Source of the DNA: Streptomyces seoulensis
Lineage (GTDB): Bacteria > Actinomycetota > Actinomycetes > Streptomycetales > Streptomycetaceae
NCBI RefSeq assembly: GCF_022846655.1
Contig: NZ_AP025667.1
Span: 285,001-349,000, forward strand
Reading direction: 5' to 3'
Length of the DNA: 64,000 nucleotides
The position numbers and the translations under genes were made by a program. Below are positions 10,979 to 18,233 of the stretch, in pieces. A model generated the notes under the pieces. The model was not told the DNA's origin. It did not search any database and was given only the letters and a program-made list of their open reading frames with translations. Every line of letters begins with the position of its first letter. Position 1 is the first letter of the stretch.

Positions 10979-11287
10979 TCAGACAGCCATGCCGTACACG
11001 ATGGTGAACAGCGTGCCGAGGGAGCCGATGATGAAGACCCCGGTGAGACCCGCGATGATGAGTCCCTTGCCCTGTTCCGCGCTGAAGGTGTCCCGCAGTG
11101 CGGTGGCGCCGATGCGCTGTTTGGCCGCGCCCCAGATGGCGATGCCGAGGCAGAGCAGGATGGCGACGGCCATCACCACCTCGATCATCACCTTCGCTTC
11201 GTTGCCCAGGCTGCCGAAAGGCCCCCAGTCCGGAGCGATCCCGCCGATGATGGTGTTGATGTCTCCCTTGTCGGCCGCAAAGAGCAT
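10979..11287 (-). CDS. VirB2-like small membrane subunit (cmdF-like)
   Basis: A 102-residue protein with two hydrophobic helices (about 35-55, VMIEVVMAVAILLCLGIAIWG, and 78-100, LIIAGLTGVFIIGSLGTLF) joined by a short basic loop. That is the hallmark of VirB2/TrbC-like pilin or channel subunits. ATG 11287 is preferred because GGCGGTGA lies 5 nt upstream; a GTG at 11296 would add three residues. It is the first gene of the six-gene minus-strand operon, 137 bp before the VirB8-like gene. Confidence 0.68.
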   Translation of the reverse strand: MLFAADKGDINTIIGGIAPDWGPFGSLGNEAKVMIEVVMAVAILLCLGIAIWGAAKQRIGATALRDTFSAEQGKGLIIAGLTGVFIIGSLGTLFTIVYGMAV

Positions 11288-11585
11288 GTAAGTCACCGCC
11301 CCTGGTGGGTAGTTGTGCCGCTCCTCTGCGGTGTGCAGAGGTCAGGACTCATTGTCGCCGACAACGTCGCCTTCGTATGTCGACTTGGCGGCATTCACTG
11401 GCGGGTCTCGTGCATTCGGCGCGTACGGTCACTCTGTGTATCACGGCAGGTCACGCCGGGCAATGACGCGGGAGCGAAACCTGTGGCGTGGTTCCGTCGT
11501 TGGGCCCTCTTACGGCCCTTCGGCTCCCGGCGCGGTTTCTGACGGCCGGTCGGGTGAGACGTCGAGACGATGTTCTCACGCGGTG
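11288..11585. other. Intergenic region upstream of the T4SS-like operon
   Basis: About 300 bp with no supportable gene. It should hold the promoter of the minus-strand membrane-complex operon and the 3' end of the tetR transcript. A small hairpin CCTCTGC-GGTGT-GCAGAGG (11323-11341) lies in the probable operon leader. No operator-like palindrome was recognised. Confidence 0.5.
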
Positions 11586-12194
11586 TCAGCGGGGCTTGAG
11601 TCCGTGCAGCAGCAGGTGGACGTGGGTGTCGAGCCCAGCCAGGGCCTCCTCGGCGTCCAGGGCGCAGCCGGCGATGAGCGCGGCGAGGCCGTGCAGGCTC
11701 GCGGCGGCGACGAGGGTGATGCGCTCGGGGTCGCCCCGGACGATCTCGCCGCGCTCCTGGGCGTCGGCGAAGGTGCGGGTGAGGGCGCCGAAGGACTGGT
11801 CGACGGCGGCGGCGAGCCGGTCGGAGCTGTCGGGGTCGTGCTTGCGCGCGAACATCAGCTCCAGCAGTTCGGGGTTGTCCACCGCGAAGCCGAGGTAGGC
11901 GCGGGCCAGGGCGGTCATGCGCTGCTCGAAGTCCGCGTCGTGGCCGTCGGCGCCCGCCGCGGACAGGGCCTGGTCGAGGCGCTGGTAGCCGTCGAGGGCG
12001 AGGGCATCGAGGAGGGCCTGCTTGTCCTTGAAGTGGCGGCCGGGAGCGGCGTGGCTGACGCCGGTGGCGCGGGCCAGCTCGCGCAGGGAGAGGGCGCCGG
12101 CGCCCTTCTCGCGCAGCGTGCGTTCGGCGCTCTCCAGGAGGGCGGCGCGCAGGTCGCCGTGGTGGTACGGGCGGCTCGTGGGGATGCGCGGCAT
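11586..12194 (-). CDS. TetR family transcriptional regulator
   Basis: A 202-residue TetR-type repressor. The N-terminal helix-turn-helix is clear (HHGDLRAALLESAERTLREKGAGALSLRELARATGVSHAAPGRHFKDKQALLDALA), with a WHG-like C-terminal domain. It is divergent from an SDR oxidoreductase, which is its most likely target. ATG 12194 is selected because TACGAT ends 7 nt before it; an ATG nine bases upstream (12203) would overlap that -10 element and is the alternative. The 98-bp gap holds five degenerate 18-bp repeats. Confidence 0.88.
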   Translation of the reverse strand: MPRIPTSRPYHHGDLRAALLESAERTLREKGAGALSLRELARATGVSHAAPGRHFKDKQALLDALALDGYQRLDQALSAAGADGHDADFEQRMTALARAYLGFAVDNPELLELMFARKHDPDSSDRLAAAVDQSFGALTRTFADAQERGEIVRGDPERITLVAAASLHGLAALIAGCALDAEEALAGLDTHVHLLLHGLKPR

Positions 12195-12292
12195 GGGGGT
12201 CATCGTATCCCGATGTTGTCGGCGCCAGCTTTGTTTACGGTGGCTGCATTGTTGTCGTTGACATCATTGTTGGCGTTGCCTACATTGTGGTC
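12195..12292. promoter_or_regulatory. Divergent tetR/SDR promoter with 18-bp iterons
   Basis: Units begin at 12212, 12230, 12248, 12266 and 12284, exactly 18 bp apart. The two best are ATTGTTGTCGTTGACATC and ATTGTTGGCGTTGCCTAC; the outer ones share about 11-12 of 18 bases. Leaderless -10 elements are TACATT (12281-12286, 6 nt before ATG 12293) and, on the minus strand, TACGAT (12207-12202). The repeats are candidate operator sites for the TetR protein, though TetR sites are usually palindromic. Confidence 0.5.
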
Positions 12293-13234
12293 ATGGCCGA
12301 GACGAGCGGAGCGCGCGCTGCGCGCCAGTGGAATGTGGACCGTATGCCCGCGCTGAGCGGCCGTACGGCCGTGGTGACGGGCGCCAACAGCGGGATCGGC
12401 TTCGTCGCCGCCGCCGCGCTGGCCCGGGCGGGCGCGCACGTGGTGTTCGCGGTGCGGGACCTGGCGCGGGGCGCCGCCGCCGCGGGGCGGGCGGGCGGCA
12501 GCACCGAGGTGCGCCGGCTCGACCTGGCGGACCTGGACTCGGTGCGTGAGTTCGCCGAGGGCTGGGACCGCCCGCTGGACCTGCTGGTGAACAACGCCGG
12601 CGTGATGATGCTCCCCGAGGGGCGGACCAAGCAGGGCTTCGAGACCCAGTTCGGCACCAACCACCTCGGGCACTTCGCCCTGACCAACCTGCTGCTGCCC
12701 CATGTCACCGACCGCGTGGTGACCGTCTCCTCGGGCCTGCACCGGGGCGGCGACGGCCGGATCAGCTTCGACGACGTGAACCTGCGCGGCCGCTACACCC
12801 CGACCCGCGCCTACGCCCAGTCCAAATTGGCCAACCTCCTCTTCACTCTTGAACTCCAGCGGCGTCTGGCCGAGGCGGGTTCGCCGGTGCGCGCCCTCGC
12901 GGCCCACCCCGGCTACGCGGCCACCAACCTTCAGAGCCATGCCGCGAGCCCGCTGGCCCGTGCCTTCATGGGCATCGGCAACAAGGTGTTCGCCCAGGAC
13001 GACAAGGGCGGCGCTCTGCCCACCCTGTACGCGGCCACCGAGGACCTGCCCGGCGCTTCCTACGTCGGCCCCGGCGGCCTCGGCGAGATGCGCGGCGCCC
13101 CCGCGCTGGTCGGCCGCAGCGCGGCGGCGAGCGATCCGGTGGCGGCCCGGCGGCTGTGGACGCTGTCGGAGGAGCTGACCGGGGTGACCTGGGGGCTCAC
13201 GGCACCCGCGACCGGGGACGTTGACAGGGTGTGA
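12293..13234 (+). CDS. Short-chain dehydrogenase/reductase
   Basis: A 313-residue classical/extended SDR. The Rossmann dinucleotide site is TAVVTGANSGIG (TGxxxGIG), NNAGV follows at the expected distance, and the catalytic pair appears as YAQSKLAN (YxxxK) after a Ser in TVSSGLH. It closely resembles the retinol dehydrogenase/WW-domain oxidoreductase-like subgroup common in Streptomyces. It reduces or oxidises an unidentified carbonyl/alcohol with NAD(P)H. ATG 12293 is preceded by TACATT-N6, indicating a leaderless transcript. Control by the divergent TetR protein is likely. Confidence 0.9.
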   Translation: MAETSGARAARQWNVDRMPALSGRTAVVTGANSGIGFVAAAALARAGAHVVFAVRDLARGAAAAGRAGGSTEVRRLDLADLDSVREFAEGWDRPLDLLVNNAGVMMLPEGRTKQGFETQFGTNHLGHFALTNLLLPHVTDRVVTVSSGLHRGGDGRISFDDVNLRGRYTPTRAYAQSKLANLLFTLELQRRLAEAGSPVRALAAHPGYAATNLQSHAASPLARAFMGIGNKVFAQDDKGGALPTLYAATEDLPGASYVGPGGLGEMRGAPALVGRSAAASDPVAARRLWTLSEELTGVTWGLTAPATGDVDRV

Positions 13235-13309
13235 CCGCCGGGCGGGCGGAGCGTGACCGGCGCCGCTAGGCTGGACGGCACTTCGGCCGACCGTGGCTGG
13301 CACGACGGC

Positions 13310-13369
13310 GGTTCGTACGGCAGTGGTGCGCACCGCAGTGGTTCGTGCGGCAGCGGTTCGCAGGAGAAT
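13310..13369. repeat. 15-bp tandem repeat upstream of the protease gene
   Basis: Three to four imperfect 15-bp units: GGTTCGTACGGCAGT (13310), GGTGCGCACCGCAGT (13325), GGTTCGTGCGGCAGC (13340) and a decayed fourth GGTTCGCAGGAGAAT (13355). They lie 53-112 bp before the protease start codon. Function is unknown; they could be part of the promoter or an old slippage product. Confidence 0.6.
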
Positions 13370-13421
13370 CCCGGCGAGGTCCGGGCAGGTTTCTCACCCT
13401 GGGCGGAGGGAGTGAGGACTG

Positions 13422-14189
13422 ATGAAGCGCGGATCGGGCGACCCGGTCAGTTCGCGGCCCGCACTGCTGGGCGCGGTGGTGATGCTCGCCCTGACCTCGG
13501 CCTCGGTGGCGGCGGCCGATGACGGCCGCGGCCCGCTGGAGGTGACCGTGACGGCGTCCGCCGACGCGCGGACCGCACGGGTCGGCGCGCTTTTCGGCGC
13601 GGACGGCGCCGGACGGCCCGAGCACGGCCACTTCTGCACCGCCTCGGTCGTGCACAGCCCCGGCCGCGATCTCCTCGTCACCGCCGCGCACTGCGTGACC
13701 CGTGCCGACGGGAAGCTGTTCTTCGCGCCGGGCTACCGGGACGGCAGGGCGCCGTACGGGATGTGGCCGGTGCGCGGGCGGGTGGTGCCCGCGGAGTGGA
13801 CGGCGGACCGGGACGAGGACAGTGACGTGGCCTTCGCGCACGTCGCCGAGGTGGACGGCAGGCGGGTCGAGGACGTGGTCGGCGCGAACCGGTTCACCAG
13901 CGGGACCGTGACCGGCGCGACGGCCGTCACCCTCGTGGGTCAGCCCGACGCCCGTGAGGCGCCGGTCATGTGCACCGACCGGCCGGTGGCGCGGGGCCGT
14001 ACCCAACAGCGCGTGCACTGCCCCGGCTTCACGGCCGGGACCAGCGGCAGCCCGTGGGTGAACGGGGCCGGGCAGGTGGTCGGGGTGCTCGGCGGACACG
14101 AGCAGGGCGGTTCGACGGCGGACGTCTCCTACAGCGTGGTGCTGGGGGGCCGGGCCGCCGCGCTGTACCGGACGGCCATCGGGTCCTGA
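13422..14189 (+). CDS. Secreted trypsin-like serine protease
   Basis: A 255-residue S1-family protease. An N-terminal signal peptide (ALLGAVVMLALTSASVAAAD) targets export. The catalytic triad is readable: His in LVTAAHCV, Asp in DEDSDVAFAH and Ser in FTAGTSGSPWV. Cys pairs near the active-site His (FCTASVV...AAHC) support the chymotrypsin fold. It resembles the V8-like/trypsin-like peptidases exported by Streptomyces. RBS-like GGAGGGAGTGAGGA precedes ATG 13422. No propeptide or C-terminal binding domain is evident. Confidence 0.88.
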   Translation: MKRGSGDPVSSRPALLGAVVMLALTSASVAAADDGRGPLEVTVTASADARTARVGALFGADGAGRPEHGHFCTASVVHSPGRDLLVTAAHCVTRADGKLFFAPGYRDGRAPYGMWPVRGRVVPAEWTADRDEDSDVAFAHVAEVDGRRVEDVVGANRFTSGTVTGATAVTLVGQPDAREAPVMCTDRPVARGRTQQRVHCPGFTAGTSGSPWVNGAGQVVGVLGGHEQGGSTADVSYSVVLGGRAAALYRTAIGS

Positions 14190-14292
14190 AAGGGCGTCGG
14201 ACCGGTCACGGATAGGCCGAATTGTTGGCCTGCGGGGCGGGCGCGGGTCCAAAGGTGCCTTGAACCGGCCGGTTATGGGGGAGGGTTGACCC

Positions 14293-15294
14293 GTGCGCAA
14301 AGTATGGGTGGCCGGGGGCGCCGCGATCGGGCTCGGCCTGAGCTTCGTGATGCTGCTCGTCGTCGGGGTGTACATCGTCGCGGGCAACCTCGCCGGCGGT
14401 GTCGCCGCCGGCGGCGTCGGGCTGGCCAAGGGTGCCGTGCCGGCGGCGTACCAGACGCTGGTGCAGAAGTGGGGCAACCTCTGTCCCGCCATCAACCCCG
14501 CGCTGCTGGCGGCCCAGTTGTACCAGGAGAGCGGGTTCAACCCCGGTGCCCGCAGTCCCGCCAAGGCGCAGGGGATAGCGCAGTTCATCCCCGGCACCTG
14601 GGCCACCCACGGGGTGGACGGGGACGGCGACGGGGACCGGGACGTGTGGGACCCCGACGACGCGATCCCCTCGGCCGCCTCCTACGACTGCGAACTGGCC
14701 AAGTACGTCAAGGACGTTCCCGGTGACGTCTCGGCCAACATGCTGGCCGCCTACAACGCGGGCGCGTACGCGGTCATCCGGTACGGGGGTGTGCCGCCGT
14801 ACCGGGAGACCCGGAACTACGTGAAGACGATCACGACGCTCTCCAAGAGCTTCGCCGCGCCGGTCGCCCGGGTCGACCCCTCCCGGCAGGCCGCCGGGGC
14901 CATCGCCTACGCGCAGAGCAAGCTCGGCACCCCCTACCTGTGGGGCGGCACCGGTACGGCCGCGCAGAGCGGGCGGTTCGACTGCTCGGGGCTGACCCAG
15001 GCGTCGTACGACAGTGTCGGGATCAAGCTGCCGCGCGTGGCGAACGACCAGTACAACGCGGGTCCGCATCCCGCGCGGAACGAACTGCTCCCCGGTGACC
15101 TGGTCTTCTTCTCGCACGACCCGGCCGACTCGCGGGCCATCCACCACGTGGGCATCTACGTGGGCGGCGGCTACATGATCGACGCGCCGCGCACGGGCGC
15201 GGTGATCCGGTTCGACCCGATCGACGGTGTCGACTACTTCGGTGCCACCCGGGTCACCGAGGATGGCGCGAAAGCGCTCCCCACCCGTGTGTAG
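14293..15294 (+). CDS. Bifunctional lytic transglycosylase / NlpC-P60 wall hydrolase
   Basis: A 333-residue membrane-anchored wall hydrolase. One N-terminal helix (about 5-33) precedes a SLT-type lytic transglycosylase domain (about 55-190: AAQLYQESGFNPGA with catalytic Glu, AQGIAQFIPGTWATHG, and MLAAYNAGAYAV) and a C-terminal NlpC/P60 endopeptidase (about 205-320: FDCSGLTQASYDSVG with nucleophilic Cys, and HHVGIYVGGGYMIDAP with His). This domain pair is that of CwlT/VirB1-like hydrolases, which open peptidoglycan for Gram-positive type IV secretion systems. It may serve the membrane complex encoded 3 kb away. GTG start has GGGGGAGGG about 8 nt upstream. Confidence 0.9.
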   Translation: MRKVWVAGGAAIGLGLSFVMLLVVGVYIVAGNLAGGVAAGGVGLAKGAVPAAYQTLVQKWGNLCPAINPALLAAQLYQESGFNPGARSPAKAQGIAQFIPGTWATHGVDGDGDGDRDVWDPDDAIPSAASYDCELAKYVKDVPGDVSANMLAAYNAGAYAVIRYGGVPPYRETRNYVKTITTLSKSFAAPVARVDPSRQAAGAIAYAQSKLGTPYLWGGTGTAAQSGRFDCSGLTQASYDSVGIKLPRVANDQYNAGPHPARNELLPGDLVFFSHDPADSRAIHHVGIYVGGGYMIDAPRTGAVIRFDPIDGVDYFGATRVTEDGAKALPTRV

Positions 15295-15523
15295 CGGAGC
15301 GTCAACCCACCCCCTGAGCTGCGCGTACGGGTATCTCTTCGATAACGTCTGAGTGATCATTCGGTGGAGGGTGGAACGTATTCACAGGTGCTGTGCGTTC
15401 CTGTTCACGTAGCCGAGCAGACGTCAGTGCGCCAGTGCAACGGAAGCGGATCTACGACCCACGGGGGGTTGGCGCGACGCACACTGGGTGCGTCCGGTAA
15501 GACGACGAAGGGGCCGCAGCACC

Positions 15524-16228
15524 ATGGCTGTACTCGCCGAATCCGGATCTAACCCCGACGTCGAGCTGCTCTATGACATCAACGGCCTGGCGAAGGCCGC
15601 TCCGCACTGGTTCGACCGGGTCATGGAGTTCGTCGGCGAGTACGGGCTGCCGGTCGCCATGGTCCTGCTGGTCCTGGCGTGCTGGCTGACGGTCAGGCGC
15701 AAGGGCGGTCCCGACGCGGTGTCCTCGGTGACCGCGCTGGTCTGGGCGCCGCTCGCGGCGGCCGTGGCCGTACTGGTGAACGTGCCCATCCGGGGCTTCG
15801 TGGAGCGGCCCCGCCCCTTCATGGACCACCAGGGGCTCGACGTCCTCATCGCGGGCAAGAGCGACTACTCATTCGTCAGCGACCACGCGACGATCACCAT
15901 GGCGCTCGGTGTCGGCCTCTTCGTCGCCAACCGCCGCTTCGGCATCGCCGGTATCGCGCTCGCCCTGCTGGAGGGCTTCTGCCGGGTCTTCATGGGCGTG
16001 CACTACCCGACCGACGTGATCGGCGGCTTCGCCCTCGGTACGGCGGTCGCGCTGCTGCTGTCCCCGCCCGCCACGGCGCTGCTCACCCCGCTGGTGCGGG
16101 CCATCGCCCGTTCCCCCCGCGCGGGGAGGCTGGTGAGCGCCGGTCCGGTGGGCGGTGAGCGCGGCGACGCGCTGTTCTCCGGCGGGCGAGAGCCGGCCGG
16201 GTCGGGGGAGAAGGACCTGGCCGCCTAG
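15524..16228 (+). CDS. PAP2 superfamily phosphatase
   Basis: A 234-residue integral membrane phosphatase of the PAP2 family. Conserved blocks: RGFVERPRP (motif 1), FVSDHATITMALG (motif 2 with catalytic His) and RVFMGVHYPTDVIGG (motif 3, R-x5-H-x3-D). Five to six hydrophobic segments fit a lipid phosphatase such as undecaprenyl-pyrophosphate or phosphatidate phosphatase, with the active site outside the membrane. ATG 15524 follows GACGAAGGGGCC; the 229-bp upstream gap shows no gene. A strong terminator follows. Confidence 0.87.
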   Translation: MAVLAESGSNPDVELLYDINGLAKAAPHWFDRVMEFVGEYGLPVAMVLLVLACWLTVRRKGGPDAVSSVTALVWAPLAAAVAVLVNVPIRGFVERPRPFMDHQGLDVLIAGKSDYSFVSDHATITMALGVGLFVANRRFGIAGIALALLEGFCRVFMGVHYPTDVIGGFALGTAVALLLSPPATALLTPLVRAIARSPRAGRLVSAGPVGGERGDALFSGGREPAGSGEKDLAA

Positions 16229-16243
16229 GGCCCGTTGATCCTG

Positions 16244-16280
16244 GAGAAGGCCGCGGCGACGGGTTCGCCGCGGCCTTCTC
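16244..16280 (+). terminator. Terminator after PAP2 gene
   Basis: GAGAAGGCCGCGGCGA, loop CGGGT, TCGCCGCGGCCTTCTC form a 16-bp perfect stem. It lies between convergent genes and can act in both directions. Confidence 0.85.
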
Positions 16281-16285
16281 GTGTG

Positions 16286-16351
16286 TCACAGCCCCTGCGG
16301 ACGGCCCTGTCTCACAGCTCCTGCGTCAGAGCCCCTGTGTCACAGCCCCTG
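16286..16351. repeat. Repeated 3'-end of the oxidase gene
   Basis: Four copies of TCACAGCCCCTG or one-base variants begin at 16286, 16312, 16326 and 16340. The last includes the stop codon and final codons of the oxidase gene, so the others look like local duplications of its 3' end. Confidence 0.6.
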
Positions 16352-17905
16352 GGCGTAGCCGAAGAAGCGGTCGGGGTCGTACCGCTTCTTCACCTCGCCG
16401 AGCCGGGCGCCCGCGCTGCCGTAGTAGGCCCGGCGCCAGTCGGTCAGCGCGGGGTCGGTGTAGTTCTGGTAGGCGGCGCCCGAGGCGTGGGGGCGCATCG
16501 CGGTGTGGGTGGAGGCCAGCCAGGAGCGGGCGGCCGTGCCGGAGGTGCCCGCGTCCCAGGAGGCGAGGTACTGGGCCAGCATCCGGGAGCGGCGGTGCAC
16601 GAAGGCGGTCGCGTCGGGGGAGACCCGGTTGACGGCGCCGCCCAGCGCGGTGAGCGCCACACTGCCCGCGCCGCCGGACATCGCGCCGACCCGCTTCAGC
16701 AGGGTCGCGACGCCCGCCGCGGACAGTGAGCGGTCGAAGAAGTCGGAGCGGGCCGCGTAGGTCTCCCGGCCGAGGGCGCCGCGTGGGGAGCGGCCGGGGG
16801 CGGTGCCGGGCAGGTGGCACTGGGCGTCGGTGGCGAAGGCCGAGCAGCCGGCGTAGACCTCCATCGCCTCCTCGTAGCCCCGGCTCCGGATGCTGACCGC
16901 CGAGGCGTCGGCGCCCGCGCGGTGGGCGAGGCGGTCCACGGCGTTCTCCAGGTCGCCCCGGGTGCCGAGCGAGAAGCAGGAGACGGAGACGGTCGGGGTG
17001 CGGCCCCGGTCGCGTTCCAGGTGCAGCGCGGACCAGATCTCGTCGGGCTGGGCGGGCCCCCACTCCTGCCAGGCCCGGAGCACCGCCGCCGCCCGTGCCG
17101 ACGGCCAGCGCAGGGAGGCGGTCACCGCCCGCGGGGCGGGGTGGGTGGTGAAGCGCAGCTCGGTGACGACGCCGAAGTTGCCGTTGCCCGCGCCACGCAG
17201 CGCCCAGAACAGGTCGGGGTGTTCGCGGGCGTCGGTGGTGAGGGTGCGGCCGTCCGCCGTTACCAGGGTGGCCTGGGTGAGGTTGTCGCAGGTCAGGCCG
17301 TAGGCGCGGGAGGCGACGCCGTGGCCGCCGCCGAGGACCAGGCCGGATATGCCGACCGTGGGGCAGGAGCCCGCCGGTATGGTCGCGCCCTTGGCGGCCA
17401 GCGTCCGGTACACGTCGATCAGCTTGGCCCCCGCGCCCACCACGGCGTGCCCGCCCGAGGCGCTCACCCGGTTCAGGGCGGACACGTCGACGATCAGGCG
17501 GCCGTCGCCGGAGGAGTAACCGGCGTAGGAGTGGCCGCCGTTGCGGATGGCCACCTTGATCCGGCGGGCACGGGCGTACGCCAGCAGGGTGCGGATGTCG
17601 GCCGGGTGCGCGGCGTAGGCGACGGCGGCGGGGCGCAGGGTGTCGAAGCGGGTGTTGTAGAGGCGGCGGGCCGGGGTCCAGGACGCGTCGCCGGGGCGGA
17701 CGAGGGTGCCGTCGAGGTCGCGGGCGAGGGCGGCCCAGTCGGCGGCGGCCTTCGCGGACGCGGTCCGGGTGGCGGTGGTGAGCTGCCGGGAGGCGGACCC
17801 GGAGCTTGAGGGGCCCGGCCGGGCGGAGGCCCCGTCGCCCGGTGCGCATGCGGTGAGCGCGGTGAGGGCGGTGGCGCCGCCCGTGAGAAACGTCCGCCGG
17901 TCCAT
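16340..17905 (-). CDS. FAD-dependent oxidase, berberine-bridge type, Tat lipoprotein
   Basis: A 521-residue secreted flavin oxidase. MDRRTFLTGG is a twin-arginine signal and LTALTAC a lipobox, so the protein is probably folded, exported by Tat and lipid-anchored. The FAD-binding (PCMH) domain has RNGGHSYAGYSSGDG, whose His can carry the 8-alpha linkage. Cys in AYGLTCDNLTQATLV sits where bicovalent enzymes attach FAD at C6. The C-terminus YQNYTDPALTDWRRAYYG...RYDPDRFFGYAQGL is the BBE domain. Substrate may be a sugar, a peptide-derived or a natural-product alcohol. It is divergent from pstS. Confidence 0.9.
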   Translation of the reverse strand: MDRRTFLTGGATALTALTACAPGDGASARPGPSSSGSASRQLTTATRTASAKAAADWAALARDLDGTLVRPGDASWTPARRLYNTRFDTLRPAAVAYAAHPADIRTLLAYARARRIKVAIRNGGHSYAGYSSGDGRLIVDVSALNRVSASGGHAVVGAGAKLIDVYRTLAAKGATIPAGSCPTVGISGLVLGGGHGVASRAYGLTCDNLTQATLVTADGRTLTTDAREHPDLFWALRGAGNGNFGVVTELRFTTHPAPRAVTASLRWPSARAAAVLRAWQEWGPAQPDEIWSALHLERDRGRTPTVSVSCFSLGTRGDLENAVDRLAHRAGADASAVSIRSRGYEEAMEVYAGCSAFATDAQCHLPGTAPGRSPRGALGRETYAARSDFFDRSLSAAGVATLLKRVGAMSGGAGSVALTALGGAVNRVSPDATAFVHRRSRMLAQYLASWDAGTSGTAARSWLASTHTAMRPHASGAAYQNYTDPALTDWRRAYYGSAGARLGEVKKRYDPDRFFGYAQGL

Positions 17906-18079
17906 GTCCGTCGCCCTTCTCGGCCGTACCGGGCCGGGTGGCCCTTCCTGGAGCCAGACGGCGGGTTGGGGGCCGGGGTTCCGGCGAGGGGCGAGAACGC
18001 GTCACGCGCGGGCGCGGGCCGGGACCTGAGCGTGTCCTGGCCGTGAGCGTTCCGTCACCTCACCGGGCCGACGGCAGGG

Positions 18080-18101
18080 GTTCACCCCTCGTTCACTTCG
18101 G
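18080..18101 (+). promoter_or_regulatory. PHO box (PhoP site) upstream of pstS
   Basis: Two adjacent 11-nt direct repeats, GTTCACCCCTC and GTTCACTTCGG, match the Streptomyces PHO box consensus whose core is GTTCACC. A third weaker unit, GCTTCACCTGT, lies one unit further on (18112-18122). They stand 133 bp before the pstS start, as expected for PhoR-PhoP control of pstSCAB during phosphate starvation. Confidence 0.85.
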
Positions 18102-18233
18102 GCCATCGGCGGCTTCACCTGTTCTGCCTAATTTCGGCCGTAGCCGGTGCGGAGTGCGGACAGGATGCACTCGCGTACCAACCCGACATCGCACGCCGCC
18201 CTTCGCGGCGGCTCCTGGAAGGAACTTCCGAAC

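Noticed and set aside
4256..11287. An integrative conjugative element
   Set aside because: No relaxase, integrase, replication protein, tRNA att site or flanking direct repeats were seen, and base composition matches the flanks.
13253..13522. Plus-strand frame encoding Gly-Ser repeats upstream of the protease
   Set aside because: It overlaps the protease signal peptide in another frame, and the repeat is more simply DNA-level duplication before a promoter.
15364..15523. Single GTTCACG as a PHO box before the PAP2 gene
   Set aside because: Only one 11-bp unit with a poor neighbour; PHO boxes need at least two adjacent units.
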